Shown here one piece after another: positions 7,936 through 16,583 of a stretch of DNA of 64,000 nt (its first letter is position 1; every line of letters starts with the position of its first letter). The notes below the pieces were generated by a model. That model worked only from the letters and a program-made list of their open reading frames with translations, was not told the origin of the DNA and ran no database searches. The stretch is from Comamonadaceae bacterium PBBC1 (GTDB lineage Bacteria; Pseudomonadota; Gammaproteobacteria; Burkholderiales; Burkholderiaceae_C). Location of the stretch: NCBI GenBank assembly GCA_002256145.1, contig NKIP01000013.1, forward strand, positions 1 through 64,000, given 5' to 3'. The position numbers were made by a program, and so were the translations under genes.

Positions 7936-9963
7936 ATGGCCCGCCACACCACGTCTTCTGCCACAACGAGCGCCGCGCCGTCCGGCTCCACCATGGCCAG
8001 CCTGGCAGCACGCTTGCTGCTCAGCCCCTTCTGGATGCGCAGCGCCGCCGTGGCCTTGGCGCTGGCACTGCTGGCTTTGCTGCACAGCCAAGCCGGCGCT
8101 TGGTTGGGCCACTGGAACGACCGCCTGAGCAGCCAAACCTGGGCACTGGCCGACAGCCAAGCTCTGGAACGCCGTGTGGTCGTGGTCGACATTGACGAAA
8201 AAAGCGTGCAACAACTCGGCGCATGGCCGTGGCCCCGCGACCGTGTCGCCCAACTGCTCACCGCACTCGACGCCCAAGGCGTCAACCTCAAAGTCGTTGA
8301 CATACTTTTTGACGGCCCTCAGGGCCAAGACCCGGTGTTGGCCAAAGCCCTTCAGCAAGGCGCACCCAGCGTCATGGCCCAGCTTTTTTCGCTGCAAGCC
8401 GAACCCCTGGTGCGCACCGGCCAGCTGAGCGGCGCACTGCCCGCATCCGACCTGTTGGGGCAAGCTTGCCCCAACCAAACCACGGCGGCCTTTGGTCACC
8501 TCTCGCCCTCGGGCACCTTGCTGCAAAGCGGCCAAGCCCTTGGTCACATCACCCCCGTCATTGCCCCCGATGGGGCCGTGCGCCAAGTGCCCGCGCTGGT
8601 CTGCTACCAAGGCCAAACCTACCCGGCGCTGGTGGTGTCGGCGCTGGCCGCAGCCACCGGCACACACCCGCAACTCACCACCCGCACCGAGCTGTGGGGC
8701 CAGCGCTCGGTGCTCGACATTGGCGGGTTTGAACTGCCCCTCAACCCCAAAGGCCAGCTGACTGTCTCTTACCAAGTGCCCCGCGCTGGTTTTTTGTCGG
8801 TCTCGGCGGTTGACGTCATTCAGGGCACCGTGCCCCCCGGCCTGCTTCAAGGTGCATGGGCATTGGTGGGCTCCACCGCCATGGGCGCAGGCGACGCCGT
8901 GCCCACTCCCCAAGGCGGCGCGGTCGGCGGCATCGAAGTGCACGCCCAACTCATGGCCGCCGCGCTCGATGCCCGCACACCCTACACCCCCACCTGGGCC
9001 AAGCTGTGGCCATGGTTGGGCGGCTTGTTCAGCCTGGTCATTTTGTTGGCCGCCCTTTACACCGGGCGCATGGCAGCGGCCGTCACCCTTCCACTGGCCG
9101 CGCTGCTCAGTGTGGGCACCCTGTTTGCTGTGCACGCCTATGCCCTGTTGGTGCACGCCCAACTGCTGCCGTGGGGCACCCCCGCCATCTTTGCCGTGCT
9201 CAGTGCTTTGCTGGTGCTCAGTGCGGACACCCTGCGCGTGCGCCTTGAACGCGAAAGACTCTTTGTCAACCTGGCCAGCTACCTGCCTGCCCAAGCCGCC
9301 CAAAAAGTCGCCTTCCAAGAACCCACCGCCCAAGTGCAGGCCCAGCGCCAAGACGCCACCGTCATGATCATTGATGTGCGCAACTTCTCGACCTATTGCG
9401 AAGGCCGCACGCCAGAAGACACCGCCACCGTGCTGCACAACTTCTACACCACCGTCGAACGCATCGTCACCCAACACGGTGGCGTGGTCGAGCAAATGGT
9501 GGGCGACAGCATCATGGCCGTCTGGAACGGCTCCAGCCCCTGCCCCGAACACGCCCGCCAAGCCTTGGGCTCGGCCGAACAAGTCTGGCGCGAAGCCCTG
9601 GCCCAACTGCCCCGGGTCGCCACCCGCCTGACCCCACCGCTGGACATCGGCATCGGCATCGAAACCGGCCCCGTCATGGTCGGCTCATTTGGCCCCGCCC
9701 ACCGCCGTGTGCACGCCGTGCTGGGCGAACCCGTCACCATCGCTGCCCGGCTCGAATCACTCACTGCCGAACTGGCCTACCCCATCTTGCTGGGCCCCGA
9801 AGTCGTGCGCTGCGCGGCCAACCCCAAACCCGAACCGCTGGGCGAATTTTTGCTCGACGGACTGACCACCTCACACCAGATTTACAGACTCCCCGTGCAC
9901 TACGAAGCCAGCCACCTGCACCTGGTCTACAGCATCGACGAAGAAAAAGCCAACTGGGCCTGA
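7936..9963 (+). CDS. CHASE2-domain class III adenylate/guanylate cyclase
   Basis: A 675-residue membrane enzyme: N-terminal membrane segment, periplasmic CHASE2 sensor (about 55-345, with VVVVDIDEKSV and PWPRDRVAQLL), three transmembrane helices (about 355-435) and a class III cyclase domain (about 470-660). Metal-binding aspartates appear to be present in MIIDVRNFS and QMVGDSIMA. Positions that in typical adenylate cyclases hold the adenine-selecting Lys and the transition-state Asn look changed (EQMVGD instead of a Lys; GEPVTIAARLE instead of VNxAxRL), though the Arg is kept. It therefore may have altered activity. It sits between a FecR protein and a TPR/barrel protein and is divergent from a CRP-type regulator, which suggests a shared signalling function. 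Confidence 0.88.
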   Translation: MARHTTSSATTSAAPSGSTMASLAARLLLSPFWMRSAAVALALALLALLHSQAGAWLGHWNDRLSSQTWALADSQALERRVVVVDIDEKSVQQLGAWPWPRDRVAQLLTALDAQGVNLKVVDILFDGPQGQDPVLAKALQQGAPSVMAQLFSLQAEPLVRTGQLSGALPASDLLGQACPNQTTAAFGHLSPSGTLLQSGQALGHITPVIAPDGAVRQVPALVCYQGQTYPALVVSALAAATGTHPQLTTRTELWGQRSVLDIGGFELPLNPKGQLTVSYQVPRAGFLSVSAVDVIQGTVPPGLLQGAWALVGSTAMGAGDAVPTPQGGAVGGIEVHAQLMAAALDARTPYTPTWAKLWPWLGGLFSLVILLAALYTGRMAAAVTLPLAALLSVGTLFAVHAYALLVHAQLLPWGTPAIFAVLSALLVLSADTLRVRLERERLFVNLASYLPAQAAQKVAFQEPTAQVQAQRQDATVMIIDVRNFSTYCEGRTPEDTATVLHNFYTTVERIVTQHGGVVEQMVGDSIMAVWNGSSPCPEHARQALGSAEQVWREALAQLPRVATRLTPPLDIGIGIETGPVMVGSFGPAHRRVHAVLGEPVTIAARLESLTAELAYPILLGPEVVRCAANPKPEPLGEFLLDGLTTSHQIYRLPVHYEASHLHLVYSIDEEKANWA

Positions 9964-10045
9964 ACGCTTTGACCATGTCCAGCCGGGGGCCAAGCACCCC
10001 TTGTCCGCTGTTGCGCCAGGGCTGCATCCTCATTTGGGCCGATCC

Positions 10046-11476
10046 ATGATCCGCCCAAATCTTGCCCACCCAGCGCACTTCCACAGCCCCACCACGGGCC
10101 GTGCGCTTGTGTGCGCCTGGACGATGGCCATGCTGTGCGCCGGAGCCGGGGCCCAAAACACTCCCCATCCTCAAGCCCAAGAACCGAGTGCACCACTGTC
10201 GGTGGCCTTGCTCACGGGGCAATGCCCAGCAGGATTCCCGGTGCCCACACCAGCGCAGGCCCAAAGCGCACACCTGCTCAAACTGGCGGACCAAGCCGAA
10301 ATGTGTGACACCCGCGCAGACTATTTTGCGTACCGAGGCAGCCTCTTGCTCATGGCCGGGCGTCTGGCCGAAGCTCTGACCAACCTCGAAAAAGCACTTT
10401 TGCTCGACCCCACACTGCCCGGCGCTCAGCTCGACTTTGCGCAAGCGCTTGCACAACTGGGCCAAAAAGAAGCCGCGCTCCAACTGGTTGACCAAGTCGG
10501 TGGTCGCGACGACATCGACCCCAGTCTGCGCCAATGGCTCACCAGCTTCCAAACCACAGAAAAAAACGACGACTGGACCTGGAACGCCATGTTGCAAAGC
10601 AGCATGGGCCGAGAAAGCAACCTCGACAGCGCCACCCACACCGACACCCTCACGCTTTACCTGTCTAACGGCCCTGTCACCGTCAGCCTGGCCGACACCG
10701 AACGCCCCGTGGCCGGCAAAGGCACCAAAAACTGGGTGGCCGTGCAAGGCCTGCACCCCTTGGGGCAAGGCGAAATCCGTCTGGCCGCAGCCTACCAATC
10801 GCGCAACACCCCCGGCACCAACTTGGGCAGCAGCGACCAAGCCGACGCGGCCCTGACCTACGCCCACCCCGCCGGGCCAGGCATCGCCGCCATGCGTTTG
10901 GGCGGGTTGCAATACAAAAAAGAAAACGCTTACGCCTACAAAGAAAGCAGCGCACAACTCAAATACGAACCCGCCTGGCGCATCAAAAACTGCCCCTGGA
11001 GCCTCACTTGGGGCCAAGCGCGGCAAGAACACCTGACCACGCCCACCATGTCGGGCGACTACCAATACACCCGCATCGACGCCAGCTGCAAAAACAATGT
11101 GGGCGGCGTCACCGCCTTGCACCTGATTCAAGGCCAAGACCGCCCGCAAGACCCCACGCGGCCGGGTGGTACCAAAAAACGCACAGAGTACGGCTTGCGC
11201 CACGACCAGGCCCTCGACCTTTGGGGGCATGCGGCCCAAATCAGCCTTTGGGGCCGACAGCACAACAGCCGCGACCAAGACATCCTGAGCCCACTGCTGG
11301 GCGGCACCATCGTGCAGACCCGCCGCACCGACATCGGCCTGGGCTATTGGTGGCGTGTGCACAAACAATGGAGCATCGGCTTCGACCTCGAACGCACCCG
11401 CCAAGAGTCCAACAGCGAACTCTCGCAAGTCCACAACAAACTCTTCTACCTCGGCATCCGCTGGACCACCGAATAA
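10046..11476 (+). CDS. TPR-containing outer-membrane barrel protein (Slam/DUF560-like)
   Basis: A 476-residue exported protein. After a long signal peptide ending around GAGAQ come TPR-like helices (about 85-160: LMAGRLAEALTNLEKALLL), then a roughly 290-residue region of alternating hydrophobic strands that ends in FYLGIRWTTE, with the terminal aromatic expected for an outer-membrane barrel. This layout resembles surface lipoprotein assembly modifiers (Slam), which help move proteins to the cell surface, but the match is by architecture only. It is the third gene of the FecR/CHASE2 operon, 82 bases after the cyclase. The ATG at 10046 fits the signal peptide; an upstream TTG at 10001 is less likely. 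Confidence 0.65.
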   Translation: MIRPNLAHPAHFHSPTTGRALVCAWTMAMLCAGAGAQNTPHPQAQEPSAPLSVALLTGQCPAGFPVPTPAQAQSAHLLKLADQAEMCDTRADYFAYRGSLLLMAGRLAEALTNLEKALLLDPTLPGAQLDFAQALAQLGQKEAALQLVDQVGGRDDIDPSLRQWLTSFQTTEKNDDWTWNAMLQSSMGRESNLDSATHTDTLTLYLSNGPVTVSLADTERPVAGKGTKNWVAVQGLHPLGQGEIRLAAAYQSRNTPGTNLGSSDQADAALTYAHPAGPGIAAMRLGGLQYKKENAYAYKESSAQLKYEPAWRIKNCPWSLTWGQARQEHLTTPTMSGDYQYTRIDASCKNNVGGVTALHLIQGQDRPQDPTRPGGTKKRTEYGLRHDQALDLWGHAAQISLWGRQHNSRDQDILSPLLGGTIVQTRRTDIGLGYWWRVHKQWSIGFDLERTRQESNSELSQVHNKLFYLGIRWTTE

Positions 11477-11505
11477 CTTCAGCGATGTGGACATTTCCTG
11501 GTTTT

Positions 11506-11618
11506 GTAGGAGCGACGCCCTCGTCGCGATAAGCCACGCAGACCACCAAGAATCGCCCCGGGGGCGGGGCTCCCACAAAACGCATCACCCTCCGTAGGAG
11601 CGACGCCCTCGTCGCGAT
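11506..11618. repeat. REP-like palindromes, family A (one pair plus one single)
   Basis: A unit starting TGTAGGAGCGACGCCCTCG and its inverted partner GGGCGGGGCTCCCACA (11506-11580) form a two-arm element, followed by another half unit at 11592-11618. The same sequence recurs at more than ten intergenic sites in this window. It sits behind the TPR/barrel gene and before the paralog at 11690 and may act as a transcription end. Confidence 0.85.
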
Positions 11619-11689
11619 GGACTTCAAAAAAATACAATCAATGGCATTCAACAAATAAAATTAAAGTTTTCATAAAACAGAGAAAACTC

Positions 11690-12481
11690 ATGAATGCCAC
11701 CCAATATTTGGCCCAATTTGGCGTCACCGTCGAGCAGGCCCGCAGCTTCATCATGGCCAACATGGCCACGCCCATCAACATCTACAACGCGGCCCTGCAA
11801 TACAAAATCGACAGCAAAATGCTGGCCGAAATTGTGGCCCCAAATTTTCCGGGGGTCACCTCGACAGGTGTCGAAAACTTTTTCAACAGTCTTGGCCTCA
11901 AAGGCATGGAACTCGATCCGTTTGAAATTGAGAGCAACGACGGTGCCGTGCTTTGGCAAGGCCTGAACGAACTCTCGCCACTTTATACCTTCAACAACAA
12001 CACTGACATCTTGTCCACGGCATCCTTGCGCAGCAGCGTGAGCTCCAAAGTCGGCACCGCCACATACAACCGCATCTTTGACGTCAAATTACTGCCCGGC
12101 GCAGCTGACGGCGTGCTCGACACAACAGACCTGGGTTTTACTCATCTGGGCGAAATCAAAGCCACCACGGCCAATTACGAATCACTTTTTTATGGCACCT
12201 TGATCAACGCTGCCCGCAACATCAGCGAAAGTGAAATCATTGCCTTGAATGCATTTGTGAATGCCAATGCAGCAGCGCTGGATGCGGACGACCGGAGTCT
12301 GATGCCTCAAATCAAAACGATCATTTCAGACATGGTTCGCGACCCGGTCACCGCCGAAGATCCCGCATATTTGACAGACGCTGACATTGCCATGGGTTTA
12401 AAGGACTTGCTCTTGGAAGAGGTCAGTTTTCTCGGCACAGTCAATCAACAAAACCTCTTTGTGCACATCATCTTCCTGTAA
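11690..12481 (+). CDS. Uncharacterised 263-residue protein, paralog A
   Basis: I do not recognise a family. The 263-residue product has no signal peptide or membrane segment. Residues 1-75 are helical and contain GVTVEQARSFIMAN, YKIDSKMLAEIV and PGVTS, followed by FFNSLGLKG; the middle has YTFNNNTDILST and a DGVLDTTDLGF segment that could be a calcium- or turn-forming loop. The protein at 13946-14737 has exactly the same length and matching motifs throughout, and the 30 bases before both start codons are nearly the same (AAAATTAAAGTT...AGAGAAA). Each copy is preceded by family A REP elements. A structural or secreted surface role is possible given the neighbours, but this is a guess. Confidence 0.8.
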   Translation: MNATQYLAQFGVTVEQARSFIMANMATPINIYNAALQYKIDSKMLAEIVAPNFPGVTSTGVENFFNSLGLKGMELDPFEIESNDGAVLWQGLNELSPLYTFNNNTDILSTASLRSSVSSKVGTATYNRIFDVKLLPGAADGVLDTTDLGFTHLGEIKATTANYESLFYGTLINAARNISESEIIALNAFVNANAAALDADDRSLMPQIKTIISDMVRDPVTAEDPAYLTDADIAMGLKDLLLEEVSFLGTVNQQNLFVHIIFL

Positions 12482-12614
12482 GCCTGCGGCCCCCTCCAAA
12501 AAGCAGGTCTAAGGCATCTCGATCAGCGGTGTGATCTCTGAGACATCAACAACATGGGTTCGCATCAACAAAGCGACCCAAGCCCAGGCCGCTGAACGCT
12601 CAGGACTTGGCAAG

Positions 12615-13688
12615 ATGAGCGCGGTGATTGCCGTGCTCAAAAGGTTCACTGTGCAACGAAACAACAACTTCGACTTCATCCGTATCCTGGCCGCTTTGAG
12701 CGTGTTGGTCTCACACCAATTCGCCTTGTCCGGTTTGCCCGAGCCACGCCTGTTCGGCGTCGAATCCTTCGGGCTGGGGGGCTTGGGCGTGATGACTTTC
12801 TTTGCCATCAGCGGCTATTGGGTTGTGCAAAGCTGGCAGTCCGACCCCCATCTTTTGCGCTTTGCGGCGCGGCGCTTGCTGCGCATTTGGCCGGGCTTGG
12901 CCTTGGTGCTTTTACTTTGTGCGTTGGTCGTGGGGCCGTGGGTTTCCACTCTGAGTCTGCGTGACTACTTCAGTCATCCCGCCTTGTGGGCATACGCCCG
13001 CAACCTGGTGTTTGACGCGGTCGATCACTTGCCGCTTCAGTTTGTAGGCAATGCAATGCCTCAGGCCGTCAATGGCTCCCTGTGGACCTTGCCAATTGAA
13101 ATCCAGTGGTATGCATTGCTGGCGCTGCTGGGGGTTGCGGGTTTGTGGCGCTTTAAGCGGCTGTGGATGCTGCTCAGTGCAGTGGCGGCCCTCATCACCT
13201 ACTTGGTGTTGGCACCCTTGTACCTTGCGCAACCCAGTTTGTTTCCAGTGGGCATCAACCAAGTCTATGCGCTGCACTTTGGCACCTATTTTCTGGCAGG
13301 CGCCACCTTGGGACTGCTGCCTTTTCGTGCGCAGATGCGCCATGCCAATACCGCCTTGGTGACCGCTTGGGCGCTGGGCGCAACGGCCTTGGCGTTGGAT
13401 CAGGCGCTGTTGGCGCTTTGGTGTGTGGTGCCTGTGACGGCGGTTTGGGTGGGCACCGCCCGCATTCCATTTGTCTACCAAGCCGGGCGCTGGGGCGATC
13501 TGTCGTTTGGGCTTTACATCTACGCATTTCCGGTGCAACAGGTCATGATTTGGCAATTCAAAGACCGCCTGTCATGGGGTGAGTTGTTGGCCTTGTGCAT
13601 GGCCATCACCCTGGCTTGCGCCTGGTTGTCATGGCATGGGCTGGAAAAATGGGCCTTGAAATTAAAACCCAATCGACCTCAGGCATGA
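12615..13688 (+). CDS. Acyltransferase 3 family membrane protein
   Basis: A 357-residue integral membrane protein with about ten hydrophobic helices and the acyltransferase-3 hallmarks RNNNFDFIRILAALSV near the N-terminus, a conserved His (SHQFAL) and NGSLWTLPIEIQWY. These enzymes transfer acetyl or other acyl groups to sugars of O-antigen or exopolysaccharide. I chose the ATG at 12615; an in-frame GTG at 12531 would add 28 residues that do not resemble the family start. The gene stands alone between the two 263-residue paralogs. It is an intact relative of the broken gene at 109-657 and could substitute for it. Confidence 0.88.
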   Translation: MSAVIAVLKRFTVQRNNNFDFIRILAALSVLVSHQFALSGLPEPRLFGVESFGLGGLGVMTFFAISGYWVVQSWQSDPHLLRFAARRLLRIWPGLALVLLLCALVVGPWVSTLSLRDYFSHPALWAYARNLVFDAVDHLPLQFVGNAMPQAVNGSLWTLPIEIQWYALLALLGVAGLWRFKRLWMLLSAVAALITYLVLAPLYLAQPSLFPVGINQVYALHFGTYFLAGATLGLLPFRAQMRHANTALVTAWALGATALALDQALLALWCVVPVTAVWVGTARIPFVYQAGRWGDLSFGLYIYAFPVQQVMIWQFKDRLSWGELLALCMAITLACAWLSWHGLEKWALKLKPNRPQA

Positions 13689-13733
13689 GCTCTTCTGAAC
13701 CACTGAGCCAGTGCATGAATAGGCATTTGCCTT

Positions 13734-13866
13734 TGTAGGAGCGACGCCCTCGTCGCGAAAAGCCGCGCAGACTACCAACAATCGCCCCGAGGGCGGGGCT
13801 CCTACAAAATGCACCGCCCGGGGCGGAACTCCCACAAAGTGCATCGCCGAGGGCTGGCTCACAAAC
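13734..13866. repeat. REP-like palindromes, family A (pair plus degenerate copies)
   Basis: A complete pair (13734-13807: TTTGTAGGAGCGACGCCC ... GGGCGGGGCTCCTACA) is followed by two degenerate right arms (CCCGGGGCGGAACTCCCACA and CGCCGAGGGCTGGCTCACA). It lies between the acyltransferase gene and the second 263-residue paralog, mirroring the element before the first paralog. Confidence 0.85.
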
Positions 13867-13945
13867 TGCTCTAACTTCAAACTTGAAAGGATACATTCAG
13901 AAGTGATGTATTAAAATTAAAGTTCTCAATAAATAGAGAAACTTT

Positions 13946-14737
13946 ATGAATACAACCCAAAGTTTGGCAAGAATTGGCCTCACCGTAGAGCAGGCGCGGA
14001 CATACATCATGGCCAACCTGGACAAGCCCGTCACTCTCTACTACGCGGCCAAGCAATACAAAATCGACAGCCAAATGCTGGCTGACATTGTGCAAGATCG
14101 GTTTCCGGGTGTGAACGCCACGCAAGTCGAGGCGTTTTTTAGCAGTTATGGGCTCAGAGGCAAGGACCTGAATGCGGCCACACTCAACCCCGCGCCCGTC
14201 GTTAAATCCTGGCAAGGCGACAGCAAGTTCAAGTCGCTGTTCAGTTTCAACGACAACACCGGTGCCTTGTCCACCGAGTCCATGCGCGACACCGTGGTGG
14301 CCAAGGTCGGCTGGGACAAATACATCCAAACCTTCAGCCCCAAAAATATCCCGGGTGCCGCAGACGGCGTACTCAGCGTTGCAGATTTGGGCTTCTCGCA
14401 ACTTGGTGACATTGCGGCTACTTGGCAGAACATGGAGTCGCTGCTGTACGGCACCATCAGCAAACTAGGCCATTCATTGAGCCGCAATGAGGCACAAGAA
14501 ATCTACGATTTCACCCAAAACTTCGATTTGGGGTTGCAGATCAAAAACCCTTGGGTGATGGCCCAGTTTGAAAAGCTCATGTTGGACGCACTTCTCGATC
14601 CAGCCACCGAACAAGACCCCCCCGTCCTCAGCGATGAAGAAATCGCCGATGCCATAAGCAATGCGCTCATTGCGCAAGTTTCTTTGGTGGGCATCGACAC
14701 CTCCCAAAACCTGTTCAACAACCTCAACGTGTTCTGA
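13946..14737 (+). CDS. Uncharacterised 263-residue protein, paralog B
   Basis: Same length and layout as the protein at 11690-12481: GLTVEQARTYIMAN, YKIDSQMLADIV, PGVNATQVEAFF, FNDNTGALSTESM and PGAADGVLSVADLGF align without large gaps; the C-termini both end in a VSL/VSF..G....QNLF segment. No signal peptide, no transmembrane helix, no known motif. Start ATG at 13946 is supported by the leader shared with paralog A. The duplication evidently included the leader and perhaps the REP element, while the acyltransferase gene lies between the copies. Function unknown. Confidence 0.8.
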   Translation: MNTTQSLARIGLTVEQARTYIMANLDKPVTLYYAAKQYKIDSQMLADIVQDRFPGVNATQVEAFFSSYGLRGKDLNAATLNPAPVVKSWQGDSKFKSLFSFNDNTGALSTESMRDTVVAKVGWDKYIQTFSPKNIPGAADGVLSVADLGFSQLGDIAATWQNMESLLYGTISKLGHSLSRNEAQEIYDFTQNFDLGLQIKNPWVMAQFEKLMLDALLDPATEQDPPVLSDEEIADAISNALIAQVSLVGIDTSQNLFNNLNVF

Positions 14738-14820
14738 AGCCACGCGCTTTGTTGCACACCATCGGTGAAGCCGCGCCATGGCTGCGCCAACCATTTCTCA
14801 GTTCATACCTTGCAAACATC

Positions 14821-15408
14821 ATGTTCAAAACACTCACCTCACTCATCCTGTCCACACTGATGCTCGTCGCTTGTGGCGGTGGCGGTGGTGGCGACAGCAC
14901 CACGGTTCAAAACGTGTTCACCTTCAATAACAACACCGACGGTACTTCCTTCAGTTGCCCCACCAAAGCCACCCTGGACCAATGCACCGCCGGTTCTTGC
15001 GGCCAATGCACCTGCACAAAAGGGTGCACCAGCACCAAAGTCAAGCTCAGTGTGATCTTGGCGGACACCAACCTCAAGCTGAACCAGCAAACCGACCTGA
15101 CCCTCAAGTTGGACAACAAAGCCGATGTGGTTCAAACCGCCAAATTCAAGCTCCTGACACCCACTGGCCCTGCGGGCTACAGCTTGGCCGTTCCATTTTC
15201 GAATGGTTGCAAAACCCTGTCTCAAACCATCGGTGGCAACACCATCGCGGCCACCGTTGTTGTGCCGGCCAGCAACTCAGTTTTGCCTTGTGAATTCAAG
15301 CTCAGAAAAACTTTCACCGTGACGGGCAGTGCCTTGACCTTCACCCTTGAAGACCTGGACAAAGTCGAACTCGAAGGCAGCTTGCCCGTGGTGAACGTGA
15401 CGCCTTAA
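14821..15408 (+). CDS. Small lipoprotein, function unknown
   Basis: A 195-residue product with a lipoprotein signal peptide and lipobox LVAC (Cys18), followed by a run of six glycines, so it should be anchored to the outer membrane. The mature part has eight or more further cysteines, several in a short cluster (CTAGSCGQCTCTKGC), suggesting disulfides, and beta-rich sequence with the pattern of an immunoglobulin-like or cadherin-like sandwich. I do not recognise a family. It follows paralog B after 83 bases and is closed by the terminator at 15434-15464. The ATG at 14821 gives the signal peptide. Confidence 0.75.
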   Translation: MFKTLTSLILSTLMLVACGGGGGGDSTTVQNVFTFNNNTDGTSFSCPTKATLDQCTAGSCGQCTCTKGCTSTKVKLSVILADTNLKLNQQTDLTLKLDNKADVVQTAKFKLLTPTGPAGYSLAVPFSNGCKTLSQTIGGNTIAATVVVPASNSVLPCEFKLRKTFTVTGSALTFTLEDLDKVELEGSLPVVNVTP

Positions 15409-15433
15409 AGCCCAAATGCCCGAACGCTCAAAC

Positions 15434-15464
15434 GCCCAAAGACAAACAAGCTTTGGGCTTTTTT
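15434..15464 (+). terminator. Intrinsic terminator after the lipoprotein gene
   Basis: GCCCAAAG (15434-15441) pairs with CTTTGGGC (15451-15458) and is followed by six T. It ends the transcript of 13946-15408. The following 100 bases are AT-rich and hold a TATAAT at 15495-15500 that could be the -10 box of the glycan genes. Confidence 0.85.
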
Positions 15465-15578
15465 GTTCATCAATGAATTCAAAATCATCTCTTTTATAAT
15501 CAAAATAAACAAATATAGACGGCTCACCCCAGGCCAAGACAACGATCAACGCACAGCAGGCCAGATCGGACCCACCCC

Positions 15579-16583
15579 ATGGCTGCGGCCGTCAACATGC
15601 ACAACACGCGACACACAACAACCGGCCAGCGCCCTCGGCTCACCTTGGTGGTGCCCTGCTTCAACGAAGCCCTGGGCTTGGCGGCATTTTTTGATCGACT
15701 GATGCTGGTGCTGGCGCAATTGCCCGACTACGCACACGAAATCATCTGCATCGACGACGGCAGCACAGACGACACCTACGCCCAACTCGAATGGCACGCG
15801 CAGCGCAATCCCCACATCACCCTGGTCGAACTCTCACGCAACTTTGGCAAAGAAAACGCACTCACCGCAGGTCTTGACTTGGCCGATGGTGACGCGGTCA
15901 TTCCCATCGATGCCGACCTGCAGCACCCGCCCGAACTGATCTTGGACATGGTCAAGCTTTGGGAGCAGGGCGCAGACATGGTCTTGGCCAAAAGAAAAAC
16001 ACGCAACGACACAGGCAAACTGCAGCGCTGGTTGACCCAAGGCTTTTACCGGCTTCATAACCAGCTGGCCGAATGCCACATACCCGCTGACGTGGGTGAC
16101 TTTCGCCTCATGGACCGGCAAGTCGTGCACAGCCTGCAGCAACTCACCGAACGCACCCGTTTCATGAAAGGCCTGTACGCCTGGGTTGGCTACAAACAAG
16201 TCACCATCGAATTCGACGTGGAACCCCGCCGCCATGGCCAATCGAGCTTCAACGCCAGAAAACTCTTTCAGCTCGCGCTTGACGGCATCGTCGGCTTCAG
16301 CACCGTGCCGCTTTACGTCTGGGTCGGTTTTGGCTCTGTCATTGCAGCGCTGTCATTGGTTTATGGCCTTTGGATCGTGCTCAGCACCTTGTTGTTTGGC
16401 ATCAGCGTGCCGGGCTACGCCTCCATCTTGACGGCCGTTTTGTTTTTGGGCGGCATCCAGCTCATTGGCATTGGCGTGTTGGGCCAATACATTGGCCGAA
16501 CCTACAAAGAAACCAAAAAAAGGCCCATCTATTTGGTGCGCCGCTTGCATCGCCACACCCCCTCAGAAATCACCACACCATGA
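15579..16583 (+). CDS. GT2 family polyprenyl-phosphate glycosyltransferase
   Basis: A 334-residue enzyme of the ArnC/GtrB/DPMS type. The catalytic GT-A domain has LTLVVPCFNE, ICIDDGSTDDT and IPIDADLQHPPELI (Asp-x-Asp type metal site), then two C-terminal membrane helices (about 235-300). Such enzymes transfer a sugar from a nucleotide to undecaprenyl phosphate at the inner leaflet. It starts the rightward glycan operon and its stop overlaps the ATG of the next membrane gene (ATGA). With the GT-C enzymes and flippase-like protein nearby it probably makes a lipid-linked sugar donor. The sugar is unknown. Confidence 0.88.
   Translation: MAAAVNMHNTRHTTTGQRPRLTLVVPCFNEALGLAAFFDRLMLVLAQLPDYAHEIICIDDGSTDDTYAQLEWHAQRNPHITLVELSRNFGKENALTAGLDLADGDAVIPIDADLQHPPELILDMVKLWEQGADMVLAKRKTRNDTGKLQRWLTQGFYRLHNQLAECHIPADVGDFRLMDRQVVHSLQQLTERTRFMKGLYAWVGYKQVTIEFDVEPRRHGQSSFNARKLFQLALDGIVGFSTVPLYVWVGFGSVIAALSLVYGLWIVLSTLLFGISVPGYASILTAVLFLGGIQLIGIGVLGQYIGRTYKETKKRPIYLVRRLHRHTPSEITTP

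Noticed and set aside
7870..9606. Antisense frame of 578 codons over the CHASE2 cyclase
   Set aside because: Composition is Gly/His/Gln-rich shadow sequence; the opposite strand encodes clear CHASE2 and cyclase domains.
12520..12560. Possible CRP site TGTGATCTCTGAGACA before the acyltransferase
   Set aside because: Right half has two mismatches and no TAGAAT-like box at the 21-base distance.
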